A DNA stretch of 64,000 bases from the NCBI RefSeq assembly GCF_003634275.1, contig NZ_RBWY01000003.1:1-64000 (forward strand), read 5' to 3'. The position numbers and the translations under genes are program-made. Source of the stretch: Orbus hercynius. Lineage in GTDB: Bacteria > Pseudomonadota > Gammaproteobacteria > Enterobacterales > Orbaceae. The notes beneath the pieces are model-generated. The model made no database searches, was not told the DNA's origin, and saw only the letters and a list, made by a program, of their open reading frames with translations. Shown one piece after another: positions 8,654 to 19,282 of the stretch. Within the stretch, counting starts at the first letter, position 1, and each line of letters begins with the position of its first letter.

Positions 8654-9772
8654 ATGATAAAGAAGCATATTGCAACATTAGTCGGAAAGTATTTAGGGAT
8701 AGTTTTCATCGCATCGGTAATTGCCGGTTGCCAATCAGATCCAACAGCGCAAGGTCAGCAATATCTTGATGGCCAATTAATAGCGGCATTTAACTTATCT
8801 CAGCCACAAGTAGGTAGACCGATTAATGTCTCAGATTATGTCAAACAGGTTAATCTGATTAAACAAGTTTCACCTAGCTTATATAAAAAAAATCAAGCAA
8901 CCTATCAGGCGATTGATCAATGGATTGCCAAAAATTTGACTAGCGGACAATTTAATCAGGTGGGGTTAAGCAGTTACCAAGCTTCAGGTAAAGATAATCG
9001 AGGTAATGTTCATCTAACCGGCTATTACACTCCGGTATTAAAAGCGCGGCATAAGCCAGATGCGGTATTTCGTTACCCGCTCTATGCTAAACCGACCAAC
9101 AGTAAAGTACCAATGCCTAGTCGTGAGGCGATTTACAATGGTGCACTTGATGGCAAGCAGCTTGAAATTGCCTATACCAATTCATTGATTGATAATTTCA
9201 TTATGGAAGTACAAGGAAGTGGGTATATTGATTTTGAGGATGGACAACCTCTCGTTTTTTTAGGTTACAGTGGCAAAAATGGTCATCCGTATCAAAGCAT
9301 CGGCCGATTACTGATTGAGCAAGGTGAAATTAAGCGTGATAAAGTCTCGATGCAAGCGATCAAAGCATGGGCGGATAAGCAAGATGAGCAAACGGTGCTT
9401 AATTTATTAAAGCAGAATGCATCGGCGGTATTTTTCAAACCTCAATATGATGCTCCCGTTGTCGGTTCAACGGGAATTCCGTTAGTGGCTAAGGCTTCGG
9501 TAGCATCTGATCCCACTATTATTCCTGCTGGCTCGGTGATGTTAGTTGATGTGCCTTTGCTTGATGCACAAGGCATTTATCAAGCACAACGAGAGCTTAG
9601 ACTGATGGTTGCATTAGATATTGGTGGGGCAATAAAAGGCCAGCATTTAGATGTTTATCAAGGTATTGGTAGCGAGGCCGGCCATCAAGCCGGATATTAT
9701 AACCATTATGGACGGGTTTGGCTAATTAGGCCGGCACCAAATAGTCACCTTGCAACACCACAAGATAAATGA
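8654..9772 (+). CDS. mltA: Membrane-bound lytic murein transglycosylase A
   Basis: MltA cleaves the MurNAc-GlcNAc bond of peptidoglycan to give 1,6-anhydro ends, and is a lipoprotein of the outer membrane. The 372-residue precursor has a lipobox ending IAG-C26 after a hydrophobic signal peptide. The MltA domain follows (about 95-270), then a C-terminal 3D domain (about 275-365) in which LDIGGAIKGQHLDVY carries the catalytic aspartate region. The length is close to that of the E. coli protein (365). A second transglycosylase gene, mltF, lies at 30-31 kb. Confidence 0.95.
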   Translation: MIKKHIATLVGKYLGIVFIASVIAGCQSDPTAQGQQYLDGQLIAAFNLSQPQVGRPINVSDYVKQVNLIKQVSPSLYKKNQATYQAIDQWIAKNLTSGQFNQVGLSSYQASGKDNRGNVHLTGYYTPVLKARHKPDAVFRYPLYAKPTNSKVPMPSREAIYNGALDGKQLEIAYTNSLIDNFIMEVQGSGYIDFEDGQPLVFLGYSGKNGHPYQSIGRLLIEQGEIKRDKVSMQAIKAWADKQDEQTVLNLLKQNASAVFFKPQYDAPVVGSTGIPLVAKASVASDPTIIPAGSVMLVDVPLLDAQGIYQAQRELRLMVALDIGGAIKGQHLDVYQGIGSEAGHQAGYYNHYGRVWLIRPAPNSHLATPQDK

Positions 9773-9861
9773 AATAGACACTATTTGCGCTTGCTTAAGC
9801 CTAAATAATGGTCTTAAATGGTAGCGTTATCGACGTGAAACAAATACCAAAAGGAGTGTAT

Positions 9862-11586
9862 ATGGCGACGAAAAAACGGGTTGCTCAGATATTAATTGAT
9901 GTTTTATCTGAAGCGGGAGCTAAACACTGTTACGGTGTGGTTGGCGATACGTTAAATTATGTTACAGAGGCGATTTATCATAGTGATATAGAGTGGATTC
10001 ATGTCCGGCATGAAGAAGCTGGCGCATTTGCGGCCGGCGCAGAAGCATTTGTCTCTGACCGATTAACCGTGTGCGCAGGTTCCTGCGGCCCAGGTAGCTT
10101 ACATTTTATTAATGGTATCTATGAAGCAAATCGTAACGGCGCGCCAGTTGTTTTAATTGCTAGCCAATTAGCGACAGATACGTTAGGTTCTGATTTTCCT
10201 CAAGAAGTCGATTTTGTCAGTGTTTATCAAAGTTGCTCTGTATTTTGCCAGCAAGTAATCAATCCGCAAAGTGCTCGTCGTGTATTTACTGAAGCGGTGC
10301 AGACTGCCATTAATAAACGCGGCGTTGCGGTCATCATTTTGCCTGTTGATATCAGCAAAGCTGAAGTTGAGGACCGCAATATTGTGGTGCCTAAACAGAC
10401 GGCATCGGCATTGACACCAACCCAAGATGAGCTACAGCAAGTTGCCGCCTTGTTAGCTAAGGGCGGCAATATTGGTATTTATGCGGGCATTGGTTGCCGA
10501 TATTGTCATGATGAGCTGGTCACATTAGCTCAAGCATTGAAAGCACCGATTGCTCACACCTCAAGAGCTAAAGATTTTATTGAATATGATAACCCTTATA
10601 ACGTTGGGATGACTGGGATGTTTGGAACCAAAGGTGGTTTTGAAATGATCAAGTCATGCGATACGTTGCTAGTGCTCGGTTGTGGTTTTGCCTGGTCTCA
10701 ATTTTATCCAGATAATGCTACGATTATTCAAGTTGATCATGATGCAACGCGTATTGGCCTACGTCATCCGGTTGACTTTGGATTAGTTGCTGATGTCAAA
10801 GCTACTTTACAAGCATTAATTCCATTGTTAATTCCACGACAAGAGCGTACTTTTTTAGATAAATATGTTGAGCTTTATCAAAAAGCTGTCGCTAAATTAG
10901 ATAAAAAAATGGTAGTGTCGAGTCATCAATTAATTCACCCGCAATATTTAGTTGATCTATTAGATCATTATGCTGATGATGATGCGATTTTTACCGCGGA
11001 TGTTGGTTCTGCTATGGTATGGTTATCAAGGCATATACATGTTAATGGTAAACGCAGGACACTGAGCAGCTTAAAACATGGTTCGATGGCAAATGCAATG
11101 CCACAAGCTTTAGGATTACAAAAAGCATATCCAGATAGACAAGTTATTTCTATTTCTGGTGATGGTGGGCTGGCGATGTTATTAGGTGATTTATTAACCG
11201 CTGTGCAAGAACAGCTTCCGATTAAAATCGCGGTACTGAATAATCATTCACTCAATTTTGTTGAACTAGAACAAAAGCAAGAAGGCTTAGTCGAGCGCTA
11301 TACTGATTTGACGAATCCTAACTTAGCGAAAATAGCTGAAAGCATTGGTTTTGGTGCATGGCAAATTACCGATGCAAATGAGTTAGAAAATGCTGTACAA
11401 GAATTTTTGGCGTATGATGGCCCGGCATTTTTAGATGTGCATACCAGTGCTAACGAACTGATTATGCCACCAACGATCACGTTGGAAAATGTCAAAGGCA
11501 TGGCTTTATACAGCGCTAAAGCAACACTTGAAGGCAAAGGATTAGATTTTATTGATTTAATTAAAGATAACTTTCTTAAAAAATAG
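9862..11586 (+). CDS. poxB: Pyruvate oxidase (ubiquinone-dependent)
   Basis: PoxB oxidatively decarboxylates pyruvate to acetate and CO2 and passes electrons to ubiquinone, using thiamine diphosphate and FAD. It is a peripheral membrane enzyme. The start at 9862 has a good ribosome site (AAGGAG at 9851-9856) and gives 574 residues, against 572 in E. coli. The frame is open to 9808 but that start lacks such a site. The ThDP-binding GDGG motif lies near residue 430, with the HEEAGA catalytic glutamate region near residue 50. The end KGLDFIDLIKDNFLKK resembles the amphipathic membrane-binding tail of PoxB. Other ThDP enzymes such as acetolactate synthase are less likely because of this tail. Confidence 0.94.
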   Translation: MATKKRVAQILIDVLSEAGAKHCYGVVGDTLNYVTEAIYHSDIEWIHVRHEEAGAFAAGAEAFVSDRLTVCAGSCGPGSLHFINGIYEANRNGAPVVLIASQLATDTLGSDFPQEVDFVSVYQSCSVFCQQVINPQSARRVFTEAVQTAINKRGVAVIILPVDISKAEVEDRNIVVPKQTASALTPTQDELQQVAALLAKGGNIGIYAGIGCRYCHDELVTLAQALKAPIAHTSRAKDFIEYDNPYNVGMTGMFGTKGGFEMIKSCDTLLVLGCGFAWSQFYPDNATIIQVDHDATRIGLRHPVDFGLVADVKATLQALIPLLIPRQERTFLDKYVELYQKAVAKLDKKMVVSSHQLIHPQYLVDLLDHYADDDAIFTADVGSAMVWLSRHIHVNGKRRTLSSLKHGSMANAMPQALGLQKAYPDRQVISISGDGGLAMLLGDLLTAVQEQLPIKIAVLNNHSLNFVELEQKQEGLVERYTDLTNPNLAKIAESIGFGAWQITDANELENAVQEFLAYDGPAFLDVHTSANELIMPPTITLENVKGMALYSAKATLEGKGLDFIDLIKDNFLKK

Positions 11587-11600
11587 TGCTTATCTGATTA

Positions 11601-11638
11601 AAAACAGCTAATGCCATAATAGCGTTAGCTGTTTTTTT
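11601..11638 (+). terminator. Terminator of poxB
   Basis: AAAACAGCTAA and TTAGCTGTTTT form an 11-bp stem with a 13-base loop, followed by further T residues, 15 bases after the poxB stop. A flanking A run also lets it act for the convergent DUF3999 gene. Confidence 0.88.
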
Positions 11639-11662
11639 GCGTGAAGTATCGTTAGGTGATGG

Positions 11663-13045
11663 TTATTTTTTTATCTCTTTTAATAAGCGCAATGCCAATA
11701 AAACTAAGATAAAAGCCCCGCCAATTAATCCAAGCCAGATAATCCAGCGTGGAAAGTTAGCAGATGTACTATTGCTATCTTGTATCAACACTTTATCTCC
11801 TGCTAATTTTACTGAACTACCGATAAAAGCTAATGGCAATGATTGCAAAGAATCAGTGGCAGATAGTAAAGTTGAACTTGGTAAGGCTGCAGCCTTTGAT
11901 TGAGCAGAGCCCCAGGCAAGAATAAAAGGAGCATTATTCGCGCTATTGAAGACTAAATCGACCTTATTTCGATAAGCAACTAATTTCGGTGCTTGTTCAA
12001 AACTACTATTAATTGCATCGAGTTTTAATGCGCCAATAAGACGACCGTTTAAAGAAAATCGTGTCGGTTCATCATAAGAATTGGTTTTACGAATGATACG
12101 GTCATCAAATTTTATCCACTGCTCATCTTGCAAGTCCGTTTTATAAAAAATACTCACCGGCAAGATGCTGCGATTATTATACAATTCTATGCTGAGCTCT
12201 TTAACGGGTATGGCGACTGGCAAGGTATATATCACATTTTGTGCTGTAAAACGGCTAACCGAAGCGTCGATAGGAAACAGTGCATTATTCATCGCTGTGT
12301 TACTTGATGTCGCAATGACCTGAGTAAGTTGCGGAATTGGCTTGGCTGAATTAAGCGTTATCAGCCAATTATACGTTTTCAGATCAGAATTGGGCTGAAA
12401 ATTAATATCAGTAAGTGCTAATTGTTGTTTGTCCTGATTGGATAACACCATGATCGATTCATTATTGACAACATTTCCCCAGTATCTAAGATCGGGGCTA
12501 TAGAGGATACTCGCGGTTGCTTGCCAGTTTTCAGCTTGCTGAGCAAATGATAGGGCGAGATTTGAAATCGGTTGTGTTATTTTGTTATCATCAGGAATGT
12601 GTAATAAATAGGTAGCCGTATACCTCTCTTGTGTATTACTTGGCTTATCAATATTGATATTAATCGTTTGACCATCAACAGCTACCGTGTAATTACGGTT
12701 ATTGGTGCTGGTACCATTAGCAAGATTATCTTGATTAATAGGATAGATATCCATATTAAATTGTTGTTTATTCGGTTGTTTGTTGTAGACATTAATTAAC
12801 GTAAAAGGCACCGCTTGACCATTACGGTTAAACACTCGGATATCATCTAATGTGGGTGAGACGCTTTGCAGGTAAACCTGCTTATTGAGTTCTACTCGGC
12901 TAAACATACTTTCAGTGTCAGTGAGTGTTAACTCAGCACCAAAGGCATAATTATCCGTTGATTCGGTCGGTGCTGATAATGCACTAAAACTAACCATGAA
13001 TAATAACCATAATGTTGAAAAGCTTTTGATTATCATATTTATCAT
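11663..13045 (-). CDS. DUF3999 family exported membrane-anchored protein
   Basis: I recognise this 460-residue protein as a DUF3999 member; the function is unknown. It has a signal peptide (about 1-24), a large extracytoplasmic domain rich in Asn, Thr and Ser, and one C-terminal membrane segment (about 435-455) ending in basic residues. This predicts a periplasmic domain anchored in the inner membrane by its tail. It starts 19 bases after the stop of the DUF2339 membrane-protein gene on the same strand, so the two are probably co-transcribed and may form a complex. This pairing recurs in other Gram-negative bacteria, which supports a shared envelope role. Confidence 0.8.
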   Translation of the reverse strand: MINMIIKSFSTLWLLFMVSFSALSAPTESTDNYAFGAELTLTDTESMFSRVELNKQVYLQSVSPTLDDIRVFNRNGQAVPFTLINVYNKQPNKQQFNMDIYPINQDNLANGTSTNNRNYTVAVDGQTININIDKPSNTQERYTATYLLHIPDDNKITQPISNLALSFAQQAENWQATASILYSPDLRYWGNVVNNESIMVLSNQDKQQLALTDINFQPNSDLKTYNWLITLNSAKPIPQLTQVIATSSNTAMNNALFPIDASVSRFTAQNVIYTLPVAIPVKELSIELYNNRSILPVSIFYKTDLQDEQWIKFDDRIIRKTNSYDEPTRFSLNGRLIGALKLDAINSSFEQAPKLVAYRNKVDLVFNSANNAPFILAWGSAQSKAAALPSSTLLSATDSLQSLPLAFIGSSVKLAGDKVLIQDSNSTSANFPRWIIWLGLIGGAFILVLLALRLLKEIKK

Positions 13046-13064
13046 CCTACTTTTTACTTATCTA

Positions 13065-15749
13065 TTAAATTGTTGCATCACAGCTTAGTCTGTTTTGTTT
13101 CGGTGGTAAGGGAGCTAAGTAACCGATAATTAGCATCAGTAAAGCAACGCCAATAAATACAAATGCTCTCATTAGCCCATCGAGTTCTACGCTATCGACT
13201 AAGGCTAATTTTATCACAACCCATGCTTGCAAAATCACCCCAGCGAACCATAATTTACGCATCGCATAACGATGTGCTATCGCGATCAGAATCAAAGCGG
13301 TTAACGTCCAAACCAAGGATAACACGACTTGAATAATATGGTTGTGCCAAAGTGTATAAAATAACCACGAAATATTCAGCCACTGACTGAGTGTTCGTAT
13401 AATTATGCTATTGCCCCATAAGAATGTTAATCCGGCAAGTAAAAATAGTGTTAACAGCGAAAACCGCTTGAGGCTAATTGGTCGCGGTGGCTGAAATGAC
13501 TTAATTGTTTGATATCGCCAAACAGACAGCATCAAGAGGGCAAAAGCGGTACTTTCATCGAGTGGATTGAATAATGGTAGGTAAGTCCAGTTAATAATCT
13601 GACCACTGCTTGTTAAGCTAACAAGCAGTGTATACAATAAATAGAGCACTGGAGGCAATAGAGCTATTTGCCAATAGAGTTTCGACTCGTTTTGCATCGG
13701 AAATAAGTGATATTGATTTAACATAAGGAAAACGAATATAACCAAACAGGCGGTGACTATTAGTACCGACAGCTCAAGTACTTCAAATCCCCAAGGTAAA
13801 TCTGATAGCACTGCATCAATATTATGGTATAACCAACCAAGTATTATCCATAATAAACTGATGTGTAAACTTGCAGTAAGTTGCCGACTTTGCGGGTTTA
13901 AATGATTAGCATTAAAATAGAGATAACAATACGCGCTAATGAATGCCACAAGCCAACTTAATCCCCATAATCCATTTGCATAAGCATGGTTATCTTGAGC
14001 GATATGATTCACAAGAGCCAAAAGCAATACTGGCCATAAGGCGATAACGGCATAATTAAGCACTGGCCAATTGATTTTACGACCGATAAAGAACCATAGC
14101 CAGACCGCAATAATATAGCAAGCAATAATGGGTTGCACTGCATTCGCTGTAGTATCGGTGATGAGATAAACACTCCCTATCATCCAAACTGACCAGAAGA
14201 TCGCGGCAATACAGAGAAACACTAATTTGATATCATTAGCACTCGAGTGTAATGAGCGATAATGATGCCATAAGCACGCATTGAATAACAACAGTGCGCT
14301 GATCATGGCATATAACGTGATAAATGACGTCTTATCGATATAATCAATATTGGCGACCACTGAACTAGCTAGACCTAATAGAACGACGATTGCGCCGGCA
14401 TAAGCTAAGCGATGCTGTTTTTGACTAAGGGCAACACAGCTTATTGCCGTACCTTCAAGTAACCACACTAAGGCGGTCCAACTAGCTGTTAAGGCTAACG
14501 GCACGGCTAATGTGCTAAAGGTGAGCCCGATAGCTAAGCCGCATAATGCTATTTGTTTCGCTTTATTTTGCCAGCAGCGTAATACACCAAACGAACCGAT
14601 AAGATAGAATAATCCAAACCCTAAGGCCGAAAAGGCTGGCGCATATTGCCAATGTGCGGTAATGGCATATTGTAAACTGAACGCGGCTAAGGGAACCGAA
14701 AATAGCAAAGTGAGATCGCATGTTTGCCCATAGGGCATTTTGGGGTCGTTACGAATAAATAATAACACTGCTAATATGCCATAGATCAGCATATTAGCGA
14801 GAATAAAGAGCTGACACTCAAGGTAAAATTCGGGTTTGAAACTACGTATACCCCAAACAATGGCAACAATAAAGGTAAAAACAAAACCAATCAGATTGAG
14901 TTGGCGCCAAGACTGCCAAAAACTGATGGTTAAAATGGCTGTCGAGAGGATTAAATAGTAGCTAAATAACGCAATATGATTACCACTCCCTGTTGATAAT
15001 AAAATTGGCGCTAAATATCCACCAATACTGGCGATAACGGCCAAGCTGATTGCTCGTTGTATGACGGCAAACATAACACTACAAGCACAGATAATTACGA
15101 GTAGTGCAAACGTCAAGACTGCCGGGACTAAAGCGTATAATTTGAAGGCGGCAAAAAGCGTAAAATAGAGTATGCCAATTGAGCCACCTTGCAAGATTAA
15201 CGCATACAGTGCTTTTTTGTTGCGTAGTTTCCAACCGGCAGTTAATAGAATGAGGCCGAGACATAGTGAACCAAGGGTTCGAATCTCCGGCGATAATAGC
15301 TCATGATCGATGCTATATTTAAGTAAATAAGATAAACCAAAAAATAAAATCACAATCGCTAATTTTGCCACAGGATTACCTTTAATCAGCCATTGTGCTA
15401 AATGGTACATGAAGTGATGCTCTGTAGCTGGCTTGGTAACCGAAGGCTGTGCTTCGTTCGAATGATTGACTGGTTTTTCAGCGTGTTTAATTGGCTCAAA
15501 ACGATGGGTTGATACGGGTGCACTGGGTGGTGACAAGGCAATCGAGCTCGGTTTTACCTCACTGGTGTTAGGCGTAGAGTTGCTTTCGATAATATGCGTG
15601 GTTGGTTGTTTTTCTTGTTCATCGATGCGTTTTTTTAATGATTGAACTTGTAATTGCAAGAAAGTGACACGGCTTTGTAAATTAGAAACAACGATCAAAA
15701 TGACAATGAAAAAAATGATCGCAATTACCATGATTAATCCGTCTGCCAT
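13065..15749 (-). CDS. DUF2339 large polytopic membrane protein
   Basis: This 894-residue inner-membrane protein has a first membrane segment (about 5-22), a short coiled coil (about 24-50), and a Pro/Ser/Thr-rich linker to about 108. About two dozen hydrophobic helices then run to the C-terminus. The architecture and the LIKGNPVAKLAIVILFFGLSY entry into the membrane domain are typical of DUF2339. No catalytic motif is evident. It is the first gene of a two-gene unit with the DUF3999 protein. An envelope-stress or polysaccharide-related role would be a guess. Confidence 0.8.
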   Translation of the reverse strand: MADGLIMVIAIIFFIVILIVVSNLQSRVTFLQLQVQSLKKRIDEQEKQPTTHIIESNSTPNTSEVKPSSIALSPPSAPVSTHRFEPIKHAEKPVNHSNEAQPSVTKPATEHHFMYHLAQWLIKGNPVAKLAIVILFFGLSYLLKYSIDHELLSPEIRTLGSLCLGLILLTAGWKLRNKKALYALILQGGSIGILYFTLFAAFKLYALVPAVLTFALLVIICACSVMFAVIQRAISLAVIASIGGYLAPILLSTGSGNHIALFSYYLILSTAILTISFWQSWRQLNLIGFVFTFIVAIVWGIRSFKPEFYLECQLFILANMLIYGILAVLLFIRNDPKMPYGQTCDLTLLFSVPLAAFSLQYAITAHWQYAPAFSALGFGLFYLIGSFGVLRCWQNKAKQIALCGLAIGLTFSTLAVPLALTASWTALVWLLEGTAISCVALSQKQHRLAYAGAIVVLLGLASSVVANIDYIDKTSFITLYAMISALLLFNACLWHHYRSLHSSANDIKLVFLCIAAIFWSVWMIGSVYLITDTTANAVQPIIACYIIAVWLWFFIGRKINWPVLNYAVIALWPVLLLALVNHIAQDNHAYANGLWGLSWLVAFISAYCYLYFNANHLNPQSRQLTASLHISLLWIILGWLYHNIDAVLSDLPWGFEVLELSVLIVTACLVIFVFLMLNQYHLFPMQNESKLYWQIALLPPVLYLLYTLLVSLTSSGQIINWTYLPLFNPLDESTAFALLMLSVWRYQTIKSFQPPRPISLKRFSLLTLFLLAGLTFLWGNSIIIRTLSQWLNISWLFYTLWHNHIIQVVLSLVWTLTALILIAIAHRYAMRKLWFAGVILQAWVVIKLALVDSVELDGLMRAFVFIGVALLMLIIGYLAPLPPKQNRLSCDATI

Positions 15750-15912
15750 ATTTTTCTCTTCTTTTATTTATTAGGCTGACTTAGTATGACAGTAAATTAT
15801 GGCTTTGGGAATAGCTAAGATGAGAATCAATTAGGTGATATTTAACGCTATAATAATGCCAAAAGAGTGCATTATTATAGGTTGAACGATAATGATTTTA
15901 TGACGATGCTTA

Positions 15913-17940
15913 CTAGCTAATACGCATACCCGGTTTAGCACCACTGTCTGGTGATAACAGATATAAGCCACTTTTATCATCTTGACCACTCGCACAAAGT
16001 ACCATGCCTTCTGATACGCCAAAGCGCATTTTACGTGGCGCAAGATTGGCGACCATAACGGTTAGTTTGCCGACCAACACTTGTGGATCAGGATAAGCGC
16101 TGCGGATACCCGAGAAGACATTTCTGATCTCATTACCAACATCTAAGGTTAATTGCAGTAATTTGTCTGAGCCTTCGACTAATTTGGCATCTTGAATTAA
16201 GGCAACGCGCAGATCAATTTTTGCAAAATCATCAAAGTTGATTGTCTCAGCTATTGGCTCGGCGTTGGGATTAGATGACGGAACCGCCGGTGCTAATAAG
16301 GCTTTTGTTTCGGTGATTACATGATCAATACTCGCCATCTCGATACGGGTAAAGAGTGCTTTGAATTTATTAACCGTATGGTTTTGTAATGGCTCTGCTA
16401 GCGTGTGCCATTGTAGTGAAGTATTTAAAAATGCTTCACTACGTTCAGCCAGATTTGGCACAACAGGTTTTAAATAGGTCATTAATACTTTGAATAAATT
16501 GATCCCCATTGAACAGATATCTTGTAGCCGTTCATCTTGCCCTTCTTGTTTGGCAACAACCCACGGGGCTTTATCATCAATATAGCGATTGGCTTCATCG
16601 GCGAGAGCCATAATTTCACGGATCGCTTTGCCTAATTCTCGTGCTTCAAAATAGCTCGCAATGTTCTCAGCCTTGTGAGTAAATAGCGCATACAATTGCG
16701 GTTCATCAAGGCGTGCAGATAATTTACCATCAAAACGTTTATTAATAAAACCGGCACAACGAGAAGCTAAGTTAACGAGTTTATTGACCAGATCGCTATT
16801 AACACGTTGCACAAAATCTTCCAAACTCAGATCAATGTCATCAATGGTTGCGGATGATTTTGCTGAGTAGTAGTAACGTAAGCAGTCTGGATCGAGATGT
16901 TTTAAATACGTATCTGCTTGGATAAAGGTGCCACGTGATTTTGACATTTTTGCGCCATCAACCGTTACATAGCCGTGAACAAAAATATTGGTTGGTTTAC
17001 GATGGTTACTGCCATCAAGCATGGCTGGCCAAAAGAGGCTATGGAAATAGACAATATCTTTACCAATAAAGTGATAAAGCTCAGTCGTCGATTCTTTTTG
17101 CCAAAATTCATCAAAATTGATATTGCCAACACGGTCACAGTAATTTTTAAAAGAGCCCATATAGCCAATTGGTGCATCTAACCAGACGTAGAAGTATTTA
17201 CCCGGCGCGTCAGGAATTTCAAAGCCAAAATAAGGCGCATCGCGGCTAATATCCCAGGGTTGTAGGCCGGCTTCAAACCACTCTTGCATTTTATTGGCCA
17301 CTTGTTCTTGCAGTGTGCCTGAGCGTATCCAAGCGTGTAGCATTGCTTTAAAATCAGGCAGATTAAAAAAGTAATGTTCGGATTCTTTGACAATTGGCGT
17401 CGCGCCAGATACGACGGATTTAGGATTAATTAAGTCGATCGGATTATACGTTGCACTACACACTTCACAGTTATCGCCATATTGATCTGGCGCTTTACAC
17501 ACCGGGCAGGTACCTTTCACAAAACGATCTGGTAAAAACATCTGTTTTTCCGGATCGAAAAGCTGCGAGATCACTTTAGTTTTAATGTGGCCATTCGCTT
17601 TTAGGCTGGTGTAAATTTGCTCGGATAACTGGCGGTTTTCCGGACTATGGGTTGAGTGATAATTATCAAAACTGATATTAAAACCGGCAAAATCGCGTTG
17701 ATGTTCTTCTTTTACTTTGGCAATCAACTGCTCTGGCGTGATACCCATCTGCTCAGCTTTGAGCATAATTGGTGTACCATGCGCATCATCGGCACAAATA
17801 AAGTAAATTTCATGACCTTGCATTCGTTGATAACGCACCCAAACGTCAGCTTGAATATGTTCAAGCATATGGCCTAAATGAATTGAGCCATTAGCGTAAG
17901 GAAGGGCACAAGTTACCAATATTCTGCGTTTATCTGTCAT
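15913..17940 (-). CDS. metG: Methionyl-tRNA synthetase
   Basis: MetG charges tRNA-Met. The start at 17940 gives [18 protein letters not shown] with an AAAAGG ribosome site seven bases upstream, and 675 residues against 677 in E. coli. A longer open frame to 18012 has no family support. Visible motifs are HLGH at 21-24 (HIGH type), a zinc knuckle CPVC...CEVC near 145-162, and KMSKS in the mid-300s. A C-terminal EMAP/tRNA-binding domain (about 570-675) begins near [11 protein letters not shown] and makes the protein dimeric. It is divergent from mrp, the same arrangement as in E. coli. Confidence 0.97.
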   Translation of the reverse strand: MTDKRRILVTCALPYANGSIHLGHMLEHIQADVWVRYQRMQGHEIYFICADDAHGTPIMLKAEQMGITPEQLIAKVKEEHQRDFAGFNISFDNYHSTHSPENRQLSEQIYTSLKANGHIKTKVISQLFDPEKQMFLPDRFVKGTCPVCKAPDQYGDNCEVCSATYNPIDLINPKSVVSGATPIVKESEHYFFNLPDFKAMLHAWIRSGTLQEQVANKMQEWFEAGLQPWDISRDAPYFGFEIPDAPGKYFYVWLDAPIGYMGSFKNYCDRVGNINFDEFWQKESTTELYHFIGKDIVYFHSLFWPAMLDGSNHRKPTNIFVHGYVTVDGAKMSKSRGTFIQADTYLKHLDPDCLRYYYSAKSSATIDDIDLSLEDFVQRVNSDLVNKLVNLASRCAGFINKRFDGKLSARLDEPQLYALFTHKAENIASYFEARELGKAIREIMALADEANRYIDDKAPWVVAKQEGQDERLQDICSMGINLFKVLMTYLKPVVPNLAERSEAFLNTSLQWHTLAEPLQNHTVNKFKALFTRIEMASIDHVITETKALLAPAVPSSNPNAEPIAETINFDDFAKIDLRVALIQDAKLVEGSDKLLQLTLDVGNEIRNVFSGIRSAYPDPQVLVGKLTVMVANLAPRKMRFGVSEGMVLCASGQDDKSGLYLLSPDSGAKPGMRIS

Positions 17941-18121
17941 CTTTTTACCTTTTGTATTCTTTTTTACGATGTTAATTATTGCGAGTGATATTATTCCTTG
18001 GTCAATACTCATGCAAGGAAAATTTTTATGTGATAATGCGCAAATACTACATCAAACATAGGATTATCGCCAGATTTGTGCCATAATTTACACTAAATAA
18101 TTTAGTCATAAAGGTTAAACC

Positions 18122-19207
18122 ATGGCAGTAAACGATTTATCTATTGTTAAATCGATCCTTTCCCAATATAAACATATTACATTGCGCAAAAATTTACTCG
18201 AGTTAGATGCAGTAAAACAGTGTGAAATGATCGACGGTGTCTTATCGATAAAACTCGTCATGCCATTCGCGTGGCAAACGGGTTATGAGCAATTAAAGCA
18301 AGCGGTGAACGCTGAATTAATTGCACAAACAACAGCGCACCAGATCGATTGGTCAATTGAATATGATATTGCGACATTAAAGCGTGCTAATGAACAGCAT
18401 GCAATTAAGAATATTAAAAATATTATTGTTGTCAGCTCGGGTAAGGGCGGCGTGGGTAAGTCATCTACGGCGGTTAATCTTGCATTAGCATTGCAACAAG
18501 AAGGGGCAAGAGTCGGCTTATTGGACGCCGACATTTATGGTCCTTCTATACCGACTATGCTTGGTACACAAAATCAGCATCCATTATCGCCAGATAATAA
18601 GCATATGACACCGATTATGGCTTATGAATTAGCAACGAATTCTATCGGCTATCTCGTTGAACCCGATAACGCAATGGTATGGCGTGGGCCAATGGCGAGT
18701 AAGGCATTGTTACAAATCTTACAAGATACGCTGTGGTCAGCATTAGACTACTTAGTTATCGATATGCCACCGGGCACGGGGGATATTCAGTTAACACTGT
18801 CGCAAAATATTCCAGTAACGGGCAGTGTGATTGTCACAACGCCGCAAGATATTGCGCTTATTGATGCCAAAAAAGGTATTGCGATGTTTAATAAAGTTAA
18901 TGTACCAACAGTTGGTATTATTGAGAATATGAGCTATCACATTTGTGAAAATTGTGGTCATCATGAAGCGATATTTGGTGAAGGTGGCGCGGAACTGCTA
19001 GCGACACAATACCACACCTTATTATTGGGTCAGATCCCATTACATCGCTCATTACGACAAGATCTTGATAGTGGCAAGCCAACGGTTGTGAGCCAACCAG
19101 ATAGCCCGTTTACGCACCTATACCGTGAACTTGCTGATCGTGTTGCAGCTGAACTCTATTTTCAAGGGCACGTTATTTTACCGGATATAGCAATCAAATT
19201 GGTTTAA
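18122..19207 (+). CDS. apbC: Iron-sulfur cluster carrier protein (Mrp/ApbC)
   Basis: This P-loop ATPase of the Mrp/NBP35 family carries and transfers Fe-S clusters. The 361-residue protein has a short MIP18-like N-terminal domain (about 1-90) and then the deviant Walker A motif SSGKGGVGKSST near residue 105. The DMPPGTGD switch region follows, and a CENC motif near residue 280 provides the cluster-binding cysteines at the dimer interface. It is divergent from metG with about 180 bases between, a conserved enterobacterial pair, and convergent with aroB. Confidence 0.95.
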   Translation: MAVNDLSIVKSILSQYKHITLRKNLLELDAVKQCEMIDGVLSIKLVMPFAWQTGYEQLKQAVNAELIAQTTAHQIDWSIEYDIATLKRANEQHAIKNIKNIIVVSSGKGGVGKSSTAVNLALALQQEGARVGLLDADIYGPSIPTMLGTQNQHPLSPDNKHMTPIMAYELATNSIGYLVEPDNAMVWRGPMASKALLQILQDTLWSALDYLVIDMPPGTGDIQLTLSQNIPVTGSVIVTTPQDIALIDAKKGIAMFNKVNVPTVGIIENMSYHICENCGHHEAIFGEGGAELLATQYHTLLLGQIPLHRSLRQDLDSGKPTVVSQPDSPFTHLYRELADRVAAELYFQGHVILPDIAIKLV

Positions 19208-19234
19208 TCGGACGGCTTAATCATACTTTATTAT

Positions 19235-19265
19235 GCACCTTTCTTATGTCATGTATGAAAGGTGC
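19235..19265. terminator. Hairpin between convergent mrp and aroB
   Basis: GCACCTTTC and GAAAGGTGC pair perfectly over 9 bp with a 13-base loop. Neither strand shows a strong T tract, so its use as a two-way terminator is inferred from its position between convergent genes. Confidence 0.45.
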
Positions 19266-19282
19266 GAAAGTAAAGGACTGAA

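Noticed and set aside
15278-15300. GGTTCGAATC string resembling a tRNA T-arm on the plus strand
   Set aside because: It lies inside the intact DUF2339 coding sequence on the other strand, and no acceptor, D or anticodon arms can be found around it.
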